From assembly GCA_963580285.1 (NCBI GenBank), contig OY757014.1, forward strand, positions 11,794,725 to 11,858,724: 64,000 nucleotides of DNA, in the 5' to 3' direction. Each line of letters begins with the position of its first letter. Position 1 is the first letter of the stretch. Source of the stretch: Lucinisca nassula. Lineage: Eukaryota; Mollusca; Bivalvia; Lucinida; Lucinidae. The translations under genes were made by a program, and so were the position numbers. Below, piece by piece: positions 44,625-54,649 of the stretch. The notes beneath the pieces were generated by a model. That model searched no databases and was not told the origin of the DNA. It saw only the letters and a list, made by a program, of their open reading frames with translations.

Positions 44625-45965
44625 GAAGAAAGCACCGATCTCTCACGGAAGATACTGGGCAAATCTATAAAATCCATACCCTTATTAATGAAGGATATTT
44701 TGAAGAAATGGCGTTTATGATTAATTTCAGAATCAATGTAAAAACGGAGAGTATGCTGAGTATACCCTCTAGTTAAGAGAGCCGCATCATGTAACTGATG
44801 AGAACTATCGTAGAATTTATTCGCCTCGATGTCAAGAAGACGTAAAACAGAAACGGGTAATGAACTTAAAAATGAAAGCATAGAGTGGTGTCCATGATTT
44901 AATAATATACATGTAATTGACAGTCACTTCAGTCTAGTATTGTTTCGTTTAAACGCACGTGATTTACGTTTAAAGTTACCATTTTTCCTGGTGCCGTGAG
45001 ATCTAGTTCTGCGTTTTCGACATTCCAGGAGCGAGAAAATATCAAAGTCCGGCATTCTGGAAATATTACCCTCATGATAAATGTTGTCATTAAATCCCAG
45101 TGGAAAAGGGGTCTGTAAAAATTTAATCCATTTCAGTTCAGACTCATGTCTTTTGATTATTTTGAATCTAGATGTAGAATTTGCATCGTAATAAAGTTTT
45201 TCCACTGGTTGTATAACAGTGTTATTTACAGAATGACCTGTATAAGTCTATGTAAAACCAAAGGGCCCCGGAGCGGGGACATTTTTGGTCTCAGGGCTAT
45301 AATTTGAACAATCTTGATAGAGGCCCACTAGATGAAGCTTCATACCAAATATCAAAGACCTAGGCCTTGTGGTTTCAAGATTTCCCTATATTAGTCTATG
45401 TATAACCAAAGGGCCCCGGAACGCGGGCATTTTTTGGCCCCAGGGCTATAATTTGAACAATCTTGGCAGAGGTCCATTAGATGAAGCTTGATACCAAATA
45501 TCAAGGTCCTGGGCCTTGCGGTTTTAGAGAAGAATATTTTTAAAGATTATCCCTATATAAGCCTATGTAAAACTAAAGGGCCCCGGGCGAGGGCATTTTT
45601 TGCCCCAGCACTGTAATTTGAATAGTCTTGGTAGGCGTCCTTTAGATGAAGCTTCCTACCAAATATCAAAGACCTAGGCCTTGTGGTTTCATAGAAGAAG
45701 ATTTTTAAAGATTTTCCCTATATAAGTCTATGTAAAACAAAAGGGCCCCGAAGCGGGGGCATTTTTGGCCAAAGGGCTATAATTTGAACAATCTTGATAG
45801 AGGTCCATTAGATGAAGCTTCATACCAAATATCAAAGTCCTGGGCCTTGCGGTTCCAGAGAAGATGATTTTTAAAGATTATCCCTATATAAGCCTATGTA
45901 AAACCAAAGGGCCTCCGGGCGGGGGCATTTTTTGCCCCAGCACTATAATTTGAACAATCTTGGCT

Positions 45966-46085
45966 TGAGATGTCATTTCATCTCAATTCCGGGTAAAATT
46001 CCCACAAAATTGGAGGCAACGTCTCCAAAATGACCGATACAGTGTTGATTGTGGCGTTCAACGTCAAATCTAACAAACAAAACAT
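45966..46085 (+). repeat. SINE family D, 3' half
   Basis: Sense orientation: 'gagatgtcatttcatctcaa', 'ggaggcaacgtctccaaaatg', tail 'aaatctaacaaacaaaac'. Joins array X at its left. Confidence 0.8.
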
Positions 46086-47051
46086 CGTGTTAACAAGCCC
46101 GTGTAATGAAGACCCCGCTAAACCCCAGTTTATATGGGGAAACTGGGGCTCATAGGGGCAAACAATATTTACATCACGAAGACACGCCTTTATAATTGGA
46201 CCCCCTTGAACCCCACTTTTATAAGTAAAATTGTGGTTTACAGGGGTAAACCTTATTTTTCTTATTTGATGCGCTGGGCTGCAATTCTGGGGACCCATTG
46301 TTTTTAAAATTTCGTCTATTGCTGGGTTGCGGTTGATTAGTGGTGCATGACTTGTCATGGTGTCTCTGAAGAGCGGGTGGTTGTTAGAGTGCCGTTGATA
46401 CGTGATGCACTGAGCTGCAAACTAGTAAGAAAATATTAGTAGTTAAATGACTTCGTGTTTGCTGTGAGCATGGGTTAGGCAGGGCACTTTCCCAGTCAGA
46501 CCGTGACCGCTTCGTGCTTCTGGCCTGCGCTTTCGTGAAGAGGTCAATAGTTTTCTTTAAGATTTTTTTTTATAATTGTATTTCTCCTCCCTCTAGTCCA
46601 GCGTGCAAATAATTTTTGTTTCATGTAACACTTCAGTCTGGGCTGTGTTTTTAGGATAAGGACATTAAGCAATTTTCGCCTGTTTTTAATGTTTAGCAGT
46701 TTCAGTCTAAACCAAAAAAAGACTGTCTCTTATGTTCACGCAACCAATAAATGTTTTTTTTTTCCTAAGTTCTGTAAATAAAGTTTTATATTTTGCGCTG
46801 TGCATACTGTGCAGCGTTTATGGCAGCGCATTTTGATAAGGGTTACCTGGCAAAGTGTTAGTTAACTTATCTAGCTCGACAAAAATTTGATGCAATAGCT
46901 TCGGCTCCTTTTTTATTATCAGATTGATGTTATAAACAAAATATACATCTGGTAAATATATGAATAAATTGATAAAGTGTAGTTAAAATTATTTTTAATC
47001 TCATGCAAGTGAGTAGTTAAAGTAATTTAAATGTCGGGACGACATTTACCG
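46086..47051. other. Unrecognised; probably 3' internal part of an LTR element
   Basis: 46100-46270 repeats 'aaccccagtttatatgggg' and 'aaccccacttttataagt' with 'gtttacaggggtaaa', related to 1790 and 61180. The last ~90 bp run into a polypurine tract and LTR start, so the right half may be the non-coding end of a retrotransposon. No gag/pol motif is visible. Confidence 0.4.
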
Positions 47052-47064
47052 AAGAGGGGGAGAA
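47052..47064 (+). other. Polypurine tract before an LTR
   Basis: AAGAGGGGGAGAA immediately precedes TGTCACAGAG. Preceding 'gacgacatttaccg' and this tract resemble the 3' end of Gypsy-class elements, where the purine tract primes plus-strand DNA. Confidence 0.65.
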
Positions 47065-47530
47065 TGTCACAGAGTAAAATTATAGAAACTGGAGGAGCGC
47101 TTGCGCTTAGGACTTTCTAGTCATTTCCAGTTATTTCCCCCATTCATAGTTCGTCTTCATATTGCATTTATTCATGTATTTCATTTATCATTAAGCATTA
47201 TTAAGCATTTCATCATTAGCGCACACCAACTTCTTTTCTTAAGGAAGGTTCGCTCACGTTACACCTCACTGATTAACAATGCGCACAGTCAACTTCGCGC
47301 CTTTGTCAGTTTTCCTTGGTCTCTGGCAAGGGTTGCTCTTAGGACCACCTAAAGGACAGAATTATATAGTTTTCCTTATTTCTAAGGATATTTATATATA
47401 TTTATCAGGTGTGCGTTTACTTTATTTCATTATCATGTTGAACATTTGTAAATTATCATAATTTTCATTATTTCATGAATATTCATATCTTGGTATTTCG
47501 ATCTCTCGACCCCAGGTCAGTTTTCCTTGG

Positions 47531-47962
47531 CCCCCTTGCAATACCCATGCCAGACTACATTCAACCTGAAACTTTGATTTCTAAAAATTGTCCCTCAATG
47601 ACCTTCCGCCAGGTCCACACTTACAAGAATTTTTACAAATACTCTTTCTTCCCCCTGGCTATTGTCCAATGTAATGCCCTCCTAGAATCAGTTGTATGTT
47701 TGCCAACCCTTGAGGCTTTCAAGGGTGAAGTTGGTAAACTGCACCACTCCCACCCCTAGTTCCCGAAAGTGATGTTTTTAATTTTGATTTTAACTTCTCT
47801 ACCTCACCAACTGTTTTTAAACCCTATCATCTTTTATCCTCTCACTATTCCCTCTTAACTTTTGTATATATTTTCTTTCTTATTTCAGCACGGCAGCACA
47901 CACCTGCCTAGAATGCCCGCGAGGGCGTAAGGCAGTATATAGAGAAAGAAAAAAAGAAAGAG
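47531..47962 (+). pseudogene. LINE-E 3' end inside the LTR
   Basis: The frame reads MTFRQVHTYKNFYKYSFFPLA then NALLESVVCLPTLEAF, the C-terminus of the LINE-E RT (compare 32450-32603), and stops at 47759. The 3' UTR holds 'cccgcgagggcgtaaggcag' and an AG-rich tail at 47940-47962. Truncated at its 5' end. Confidence 0.82.
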
Positions 47963-48190
47963 TTGGTCTTACGGCCACCTAAAGGACAGAATTATATAGT
48001 TTTCCTTATTACTAAGGATATTTATATATATTTATCAGGTATGCTTTATTTACTTTATTTCATTATCATGCTGAACATTTGTAAATCATCATAATTGTCA
48101 TTATTTCATGAATATTCATATTTTGCTATATCGATCTCTCGACCCCGGGTCAGTTTTCCTTGGTCTCTGGCAAGGGTTGGTCTTACTTGA

Positions 48191-48236
48191 GGGTCACTGA
48201 TGAGGCCTAATTGGCCGAAACTAGCTAGTATGGCCC
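48191..48236 (+). ncRNA. Type I hammerhead ribozyme HHR1 (core intact)
   Basis: Stem I GGGTCA (48191-48196) pairs with TGGCCC (48231-48236) with one G-U. The core CTGATGA is followed by stem II GGCC-TAATT-GGCC (48204-48216) and GAAA (48217-48220). Stem III ACTA/TAGT closes on a 2-nt GC loop, then comes A at 48230, the predicted cleavage position. All invariant core bases are present. The very short stem III is like other minimal metazoan hammerheads, which tend to work better as dimers; that is family knowledge. Confidence 0.9.
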
Positions 48237-48535
48237 AGAAAACATGCAAACTTCATATTTTCTAGTTCTGTGGTGCATTCCTTGCTTCCAAAGGATAACC
48301 CTTTTATAGAACCTATTTTACGTTACTACAGCTGGTGTCTGGGGATGTGTGGCGGCGGTAAAACATCTCCCTGCCCTACATCATAGTGTTATATGTTCTA
48401 TAAAAGGGTTATCCTTTGGAAGCAAGGAATACACCACAGAACTGAAAAATATGGAGTGTGCATGTTTTATAACAAGTTGTATTTTCTTGTCCTTTGGGAT
48501 CATTGATTCCATTGTGGAATTTTGAAAATACTTGA

Positions 48536-48571
48536 GGGTCACTGATGAAGCCTAACTAGCTAGTCTGGCCC
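48536..48571 (+). ncRNA. Decayed hammerhead HHR2
   Basis: GGGTCA, CTGATGA and TGGCCC are kept, but about 10 nt holding the second half of stem II and GAAA are gone ('gatgaagcctaactagctag'). Predicted inactive. Confidence 0.85.
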
Positions 48572-49017
48572 AGAAAACATGCACACTTCATATTTTCTAG
48601 TTCTGTGGTGCATTCCTTGCTTCCAAAGGATAACCCTTTTAAAGAACATATTTACGACCACCTAAAGGACAGAATTATATAGTTTTCCTTATTACTAAGG
48701 ATATTTATATATATTTATCAGATGAACGTGGTCGAGAGAGAGAAGGTTCCATAATGTCCAAAAACATGAAATCATCAAAAAGAGTTGTCATCTCTTGAAC
48801 CCTGAACCCCTCGAGATAGCGGGAGAAAGTCCAATCGTACAAACAACTGACATCATAACACCATCATCATGTGGCCACATCCACCTTAAATTCATCGCCC
48901 CGTGACATCTAGCTGGGGGAACAAGGTCATCTGTTGGAATGTTGCCAGCACCATTTAGACCTTTGTATAAAAGGATTAGCCTACTGTCTTTTCTCCTTTG
49001 CTTGAGAGACTCCCATT

Positions 49018-50340
49018 TTAATTTTCCAAGTACATGTATTCAGTCACGCTCCCAGTTTCAAAGCAGTAATTGCCTGCTACAAATCTAGCAGCTCTATTCT
49101 GAACTTTCTCAATTTCATCGTTAAGGACCACTCCACTGGGGTCCCAGATACAACTACCATATTCCAAGACTTGGCGAACAAGACCTTTATATGCTGCCTC
49201 TTTTACATCCTGAGGGCACTGATGAAGATTTCGCCTCAGGAAACCAAGCGTTCTATTTGCCTTAGTGCACATGTTGCTAATATGAGTATCCCATCTAAAG
49301 TTTTGTAAGATTGTCACTCCAAGGTATTTAATGGAGTCCACATTCTCGAGGACCGTTCCCTCTAAGGTGTAAGAAGCCTCAACTTTATTAGATCTCTCCC
49401 TAGTTATCTGCATAATATTGCATTTAACTGGCTGAAATCTCATGCCCCATTTTCGAACCCAACATTCTAATATATCTATGTCAGCCTGAAGTTTCAATGA
49501 GTCATTTGTATCTCTAATTTCCCGGTAACAAATAGAGTCGTCTGCGAACAGTCTTATTTCTGAGTCAATGTCAGTGGAAATAACATTGATGTACAGGGAG
49601 AACTATAGTGGACCAAGAACAGTACCTTGCGGGACTCCAGACAAAACTGGAGCCCACTCTGAAGATTCACCATGAACAACAACGCACTGTTTTCAAAGAA
49701 AGGAATCTATCAATTTGAGGGTCTTCCCCCCAAATTCCGTAACCGAATAACTTAGATTTTAGTAGTTCTTGAGGAGGGGTGTCAAAAGCCTTCTCGAAGT
49801 CCAGAATAAATGTGTCCACCTGTCCCCCTTTGTCCAAGATTTTTGCCCAGTCATTCATAACTGTGCTCAGCTGTGTTTAACAACTATGCCTTTTCTTAAA
49901 TGCATGTTGTCTGTCTGACAAAAGATTATGTTCGTCCAAGTGGGCAATGATGTTTGAGCAGACTATATGTTCGAGCAATTTACACAGAACACAAATCAGA
50001 GACACAGGGCGATAATTACGGACAAGAGCCCTATCTCCTTTTTTTTGAAGAGTGGGCAGATGCTCGCTAAGAGCCATTCTTTGGGGATTTCATCCATATC
50101 AAGAGACTGTTGAAACGAGTGTGCAAAAAACTCATTTGCTAGTTCCTCCAGTACTCTAGGATGAAGCTCATCAGGTCCTAAGGCCTTACTAGGGTTTCAG
50201 TCTTGAAGTAACTTGATCATCCTGCAGCTGACACAACAATATTATCCATAAATGGGACCGACCTTCCAGTCAATGGAACCTCCATGAACTCAGTTTTATT
50301 AAATGCATTTTTGAATTGACCAACGTCTTCCTGTGCCTTT
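49018..50340 (-). pseudogene. LINE-C reverse transcriptase (broken)
   Basis: Readable minus-strand pieces: VRNYRPVSLICVLCKLLEHIV, LLSDRQHAFKKRHSC, DTFILDFEKAFDTPPQE (first catalytic Asp box), then about 49560-49640 with the QGTVLGPL and LFADD boxes, and KCNIMQITRERSNKV, SIKYLGVTILQNFRWDTHI, EAAYKGLVRQVLEYGSCIWDP, NRAARFVAG. Frames shift at about 49880, 49670 and 49500, with stops between. RT typical of the CR1/L2/Jockey assemblage; relates to LINE-E by its C-terminal design. Confidence 0.88.
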
Positions 50341-50343
50341 TCA

Positions 50344-50600
50344 GAGTAGAAGCAAAACAAAGATCAGGAATAGATACAATTAACTTACTCCATCCATAAA
50401 AGACACCAAAGGGAAAGAAATACAAACATTAAGCGACCAGACCACAACGGAAACCCAAACAAAGGAAGGCCATATGGACAGTTACTTTCCCACAAAATGG
50501 CCATATGGCCATCCAAAATTAAAAGACACAAGTGATACACACAGTAAGTAACAAACAACAACATAAATAAATCGCCACAGAAGAGCCGCCTTGGAACGGC
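50344..50600 (-). repeat. PLE 3' tail (copy 4) inside LINE-C
   Basis: GTAGAAGCAAAACAAAGATC to CCGCCTTGGAACGG matches 38259-38520. LINE-C coding sequence is readable on both sides (NSQKK… to the right, AFNKTEF to the left), which marks it as an insertion. Confidence 0.82.
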
Positions 50601-51365
50601 AACCCCGTCCCCTCCTCTTTTATTAAGATGCGGGATACCTTGCCTGACTTTCTTCTGGCTATTGATATATCTGTGGAATATGTTCTATAAAAGGGTTATG
50701 GAAATTGTTTTTACATCACCTACCAAGTTATTCACAAACATTTCATGCTGATTTTACAAATATCAGTCTTGATTTCACGCCTCAAGTTTTCAAATTTTGT
50801 TCGGAGTTTACCACTTCCAATCCTATTGCCTTTGCATGAATCTTATTCCTTCTCCGACTTTTTCATCTTATCTCTCGTGTGATCCAGGGAATAGAAGATT
50901 CAGACCTTCTAGTTTTTGAGGGGATATGATAATCGGCCGAAGTATGAATAAAAGAAGTTATCAAATCAAAGTTCCCCTGTACAGACCGAGCATCTTAAAG
51001 TATTCTTCTTTGCAAATCTGAGTGCATCCTTCCTGATAGTTTAATAGTCACCTTTCTGATATGTCGGGCCAAACAATGTCTCTGAGGTTGAGGTCATCTA
51101 GAACATGAACAACCGGCAGTTTTTTACCCTTGTGCTGCGACTTAATGCAATTCAGCTGACCTTTAAACAACTGGAAAGTTTTCCACCGTACCATTTGGTG
51201 TTCGATACCAACTTACTACGAAGTGGGAAGTTTCATTTGCAAAAACCTAAACCGAGACTGATTCAGTGTCATTTTCCAGTTCCATGAAAGGCATGTGAGG
51301 GATGTCTCTGGGAATGAGCAACATCACCCCGCCACCATGAGAGTTCCTATTTTTCTACAGACACT

Positions 51366-51785
51366 CTACTGAAAAGTTTCAGGGAAAAGCTCAGATGAGG
51401 TAATTGAACTGTCAATCTTTGTTTCCTGAATAGCAACTATATGCGGTTGAGACGTATCGAGGAAAGCTAAAAGTTCAAGAATGTTTCCTCTTATTCCATT
51501 TATGTTTATACTGCAAAGTTCCAAACCTTTTACAAAATTCAACTTATTTTCATCAGCAGTCGAAGATTTGCCTTTCTTATCCTCTGACAGAGGTTCAAAC
51601 CTGTTTGGCTTACTCAGTACTATATATTCATCGAAGGAGTCTGAAAAGTTGCGAACCTCACATTTTGGACATATCCAGTGGCAGTTTGAGTTTACCAAAA
51701 TGCCAAATTCCGCATCTGATATGAAAGAATAATCAGTATGTATCCAAATTTCACATTGATCACATTGAACGTCATTCAACGTCAC
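51366..51785 (-). pseudogene. LINE-C PHD-like finger and endonuclease start
   Basis: VQCDQCEIWIHTDY … NCHWICPKCEVR fits the C4HC3-type spacing of a PHD-like zinc finger, which many CR1-like LINEs carry before the endonuclease. LELCSININGIRGN and PHIVAIQETKID follow, the first APE endonuclease boxes with the ET motif intact. The frame stops at 51366 and only fragments are readable beyond. Confidence 0.82.
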
Positions 51786-52075
51786 TACAGCTGGTGTCTG
51801 GGAACGTGTGGCAGCCGTAAAAAGTCTCCCTGTCCTACATCATAGTGTAGTTTGTATTTTCTTGTCCTTTGGGATCACTAATTCCATTGTGGAATTTTGA
51901 AACTATTTGGGGGTCACTGATGAGGCCTAATTGGCCAAAACTAGCTTGTCTGGCCCAAAAAAACATGCACACTTAATATTTTCCAGTTCTGTGATGTATT
52001 CTTTGCTTCCAAAGGATAACCCTTTTACAGAACATATTTGTGGCCATTAAGGACAGCACCACTGCAAAGACCACA
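51782..52075 (+). mobile_element. Retrozyme-like repeat RZ3 inside LINE-C
   Basis: 'actacagctggtgtctggg', 'ctccctgtcctacatcatag' and 'gtattttcttgtcctttggg' match RZ1. One hammerhead (51911-51956) and one arm of the inverted repeat ('ttgcttccaaaggataaccc') follow. It separates the LINE-C 2A region from the PHD/endonuclease region. Confidence 0.78.
51911..51956 (+). ncRNA. Hammerhead HHR3 with a core mutation
   Basis: GGGTCA/TGGCCC stem I, CTGATGAG, stem II GGCC-TAATT-GGCC, and a canonical GTC before the cut (after 51950). The GAAA box reads AAAA: the invariant G12 has become A (51937). G12 acts as the general base in catalysis, so loss of activity is expected. Confidence 0.88.
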
Positions 52076-52125
52076 GTCAGCTTTGCAGTCTTTGCAATAC
52101 CAAGCTCCAGCTCTAGATTCAGTTT

Positions 52126-52504
52126 CTAACAGTTGACGGTTATCCAAATCAGAACACGAAGAGCGAAACGTTTGTTAAAGTCCTCACATTCTGTCCATTT
52201 ATCAGAACCTTTGTAATATATTTTGCAGAGTCCGCCGCGAAACCTTGGGCCGGGGTTAGTTTCAATGTCTACGGCGAAGATTATGAGTAAAGACAAGTTT
52301 GTACCGCGTGAGGACTTAAAGTTTCGCAAGCCCTCCGAACACATTCTGTTCATATTCTTCCTTGTAATTGCCAAGTATTGGGAAACTCTACTACTGCTCT
52401 CCTTATTTGTAATCCTGCACTCCTGATTTCCATCATCTGGATGCATTCTGTAAGTTGTTTTCCAAAGAGTGTACCCAATATCATGATATTGTCTCCGGAT
52501 ATTT
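52126..52504 (-). pseudogene. LINE-C N-terminal region with a 2A-like peptide
   Basis: FAVDIETNPGP is read from 52272 to 52246 on the minus strand and fits the 2A rule D(V/I)ExNPG-P. Such peptides make the ribosome skip a bond and are known from several APE-type LINEs. Before it are basic, arginine-rich residues (NMNRMCSEGLRNFKSSRG). After it come RFRGGLCKIYYKG and a few more residues before a stop at 52126. The reading frame extends right of 52505, but that part belongs to the opposed LINE copy. Confidence 0.75.
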
Positions 52505-52972
52505 AAAAATTCACATTCCACCAACAAAGAAACCTCGGAGGAAGGTGTATTCGTATCAAAAGGGTGACTATGAAACTATGAGGAAGGATGCGCTCAGATT
52601 TGCAAGGGAAAAATATTTTAATGGTCAGTCAGATGCTCGGTCAGTCCAGGAGAACTTAGATTTGATAACTTCTTTCATTCATACTTCGGCCGATAATCAT
52701 ATCCCCTCAAAAACTAGTAGGCCTGTATCTTCGATTCCCTTGATCACACTAGAGATAAGAAGAAAAACTGCAGAATGAATAAGATTCATTCAAAGGCAAA
52801 AAGGACAGGAAGTGGTAAACTCCAGACAAAATTTGAAAACTTGAGACGTGAAATCAAGACTGATATAAAATTAAAAATTAGCATAATTTGTATGTGAATA
52901 ACTTGGTAGGTGATGTTAAGGTAAATCCCAGAGACTTCTACAGATATATTAAAAGCCAGAAGAAAAGTTGAA
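52505..52972 (+). pseudogene. LINE-C copy 2, linker region (continues at 56639)
   Basis: Plus-strand coding fragment KKPRRKVYSYQKGDYETMR, SARSVQENLDLITSFIH-like, DNHIPSKTSRP, then frameshifted 'LQTKFENLRREIKTDI' and 'DFYRYIKSQKK'. It aligns with the minus-strand copy at 51060-50640. Head-to-head with copy 1 at 52504/52505. Confidence 0.8.
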
Positions 52973-53320
52973 GTGGAGGCAATGATCAGGAATCGATGCA
53001 ATTAACCCACAGCTCCCATCAGATACACCAAAGGGAAAGAAACACAAACATGAAACAACAGACCCAGTCACCCTAATGGAAACAGCAATAGCGGAAAGCC
53101 AAAAGGACAGTTACTTTCCGAAAAAAATATCCAAAAGGCTATCCAAAATAAAATAATATGAGCGACACAAACACCCAGAGACAAACCATAACAAAAATAA
53201 ACCGCGACAGAAGAACCGCTTTGCAACGTCAGCGGAAGCGAATTCCACTGGGGGGCTTAAATCGATTTTACCTGGCCACAATGCAGTGGAATTCGTTTCA
53301 CTTACTTCCGTCGCGATTAA
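52973..53320 (-). repeat. PLE 3' tail, second subfamily (copy 5)
   Basis: GAAGTGGAGGCAATGATCAGG, 'acaccaaagggaaagaaac', 'gacagttactttcc' and 'gggggcttaaatcgatttta' match the tail at 58488-58790. The subfamily differs from copies 1-4 in its last 15 bases. Confidence 0.82.
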
Positions 53321-54115
53321 CACTGTCGGGAAACAAACTCCGTGGTAGCTATCATTTGTGCTTACGTCACACGTTAGGAAGTTTGTTCGGGTACGATTTA
53401 TGTTTGGAAAACAGGCATTTCCATTTCTTTCTTCAATACCTTACATTGGAGAAATTTGACACGTAGCGCAGTAGGTGGCGCATAAATTTCCATTTCTTTC
53501 GCCAATTTCGTTATCTGTGTGCTTACCATGGTAACCGAGAACACTTGGGACAAAACACCGAAAAAATGACTGTTAGCGAACACGGAAAGTTCAAGAAAAT
53601 CCTTTTTTTACAGCCCACAGAAGAAAAGTTCTGATAATAGGTTCTCTTTGAAGCACTTTCGTCACTTACCTACACCCATCCCTTTTATAGCAGCAAAAAA
53701 TCCCTCGTCGAAGTGTTGGAAGAGAAAAATATAATAGAATGATAGCGTGCACGGACTTCGGTCACGAGCAAAGTGAGATAGCTTCCACGTAAGATCTTTC
53801 CCGAAGGGTTTACAAACACGCTTGATATGCATATCTTCTCTTTTTTTAGCTACACGGAGTTCGTTTTCTCAATGGGATAAACTTGTTTATGTATATTCAA
53901 AATTAGACTAAATTGTTTAACCAATACACGGTTTCATTTTTTTTTCTCTACACGAAGATTTGTATCGTGCCAGTTGCTTTGTAGATCAATGAGCAAACCG
54001 ACTCGCCATTTGTTCAGTGTGGTTCAGCGATGTTCCATTTGACTCTACGAAAAGTGACTTCCGAAAATTGAAGACGGTCAGTATTTAAATCTACACCAGT
54101 TCTACAATAAAAGCG
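53321..54115. other. No feature recognised
   Basis: Short frames on both strands without known domains. The sequence lies between PLE tail copy 5 and the RZ-like repeats, inside the gap that interrupts LINE-C copy 2. Confidence 0.45.
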
Positions 54116-54119
54116 AGTG

Positions 54120-54480
54120 TTTATCAATCTGTCTGGGTTGCTTGGAGTTTTACGTCCAAGTCAACACTTAATTATATCGAGCAGGACAGTTTACGTAACC
54201 ACATTTTTTATCTTCACTGCAGCTGCTGTTATGCCATGTGGCGGCCGTAAAAGTCTCCCCGTACATCATCCAAGTGCAGTTTATATTTTCTGGTCCTTTG
54301 CGATAATTGAGTCATTTGGGATAATTTAGTTCATAATTGAGTTCATTTAGAGAACGTATTTATCTTCACTGCAGCTGCTGTTATGTCCTGTGTCGGCCCT
54401 ACAAAGTCTCCCCGTACATCATCATAGTGCAGATTATATTTTCTGGTCCTTTGGGAAAATTGAGTTCATTAAGAATTATT
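54120..54480 (+). mobile_element. Retrozyme-related tandem pair RZ4 (no hammerhead seen)
   Basis: Two ~210-bp repeats: 'tatcttcactgcagctgctg', '(g)tgtcggcc/gtggcggccgtaaa', 'gtctccccgtacatcat' and 'tatattttctggtcctttg' at about 54207 and 54360. These blocks match RZ1 and RZ3, but no CTGATGA/GAAA core follows in plus orientation. Confidence 0.65.
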
Positions 54481-54649
54481 TTGAAAATAGAGTTCTGCTA
54501 GAGGGCGTGGCCGTTGTTACACATTTCAGTACTGGTCATGAACAGACTCAATAAAACCAGTCTGCTATTCTCGTTTATTTGTTGTATTCTTTGCATCCAA
54601 AGGATCTAACTATTCAGAACTTATTTAACCAGAACTGTGGAAATTATTT

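Larger units (their letters stand above)
41706..45205 (-). pseudogene. PLE N-terminal coding region, split by a hAT element
   Basis: From 45205 leftward: MEKLYYDANSTSRF, a basic stretch RKRRTRSHGTRKNGNFKRK, and a segment ending about 44633. After the hAT insert it continues with PVRSIIFNFNKLVSDLDIDT, a cysteine-rich CDCKNSVCCYPAAGHV, ISKGPKYRFPSKIDFSKC and WCKREYVEHKALKDWK. This cysteine motif precedes the RT in related elements of other invertebrates as I remember them; its function is not known to me. Several frameshifts. Confidence 0.72.
38259..45240 (-). mobile_element. PLE copy 2, near full length, with two nested insertions
   Basis: On the minus strand: N-terminal coding part (45205 to about 44633, then 42211 to 41706), reverse transcriptase (40375 to about 38880) and a 3' region ending at 38259. 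Foreign inserts are 42212-44624 (hAT) and 40376-41705 (inverted PLE copy 3). Without them the element is about 3.2 kb. TATAAG flanks it on both sides. The polymerase motifs are those of Penelope-like reverse transcriptases. No GIY-YIG endonuclease motif was recognised. Confidence 0.82.
37344..45962 (+). repeat. Tandem-array element X, copy 2, split by a PLE
   Basis: Array units fill 37344-38258 (opening 'acaagagggcaatgatggcc') and 45241-45962. The join is in phase: the unit reads 'ccctatataag|tctatgtaaaacc' and the PLE sits at the bar. TATAAG is duplicated (38253-38258, 45241-45246). Confidence 0.88.
48188..48656 (+). mobile_element. Retrozyme-like repeat RZ1: about 1.4 tandem units with two hammerheads
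   Basis: Hammerhead motifs start at 48191 and 48536, so the unit is 345 bp. Between them a long inverted repeat ('gtggtgcattccttgcttcc', 'aaggataacccttttataga' against their complements at about 48395-48440) would fold most of the RNA. It contains 'catcatagtgttatatg' and 'gtattttcttgtcctttggg', blocks shared with the other RZ copies. Tandem units bounded by hammerheads are the hallmark of retrozymes (non-autonomous retroelements that yield circular RNA). No protein coding. Inserted in LTR sequence. Confidence 0.8.
47065..48720 (+). repeat. LTR region with internal duplications and later insertions
   Basis: Starts TGTCACAGAGTAAAATTATAG (compare 36640). A ~200-bp block 'gaccacctaaaggacagaa … cagttttccttggtctctgg' with a TATA-like TTTATATATATTTATC occurs at about 47340, 47970 and 48655. 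LINE-E DNA (47531-47962) and a ribozyme-bearing repeat (48188-48656) separate the blocks. The 3' end of the LTR is not certain. Confidence 0.6.
48895..52504 (-). mobile_element. LINE-C copy 1 (2A- and PHD-bearing CR1-like LINE), broken
   Basis: Minus-strand order: N-terminal part with a 2A-like peptide (52504-52126), PHD-like finger and start of endonuclease (51785-51366), decayed endonuclease and linker (51365-50610), reverse transcriptase (50340-49018) and 3' UTR to 48895. Insertions: RZ3 (51782-52075) and a PLE tail (50344-50600). Many stops and frameshifts. A second copy runs the other way from 52505. Confidence 0.82.
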
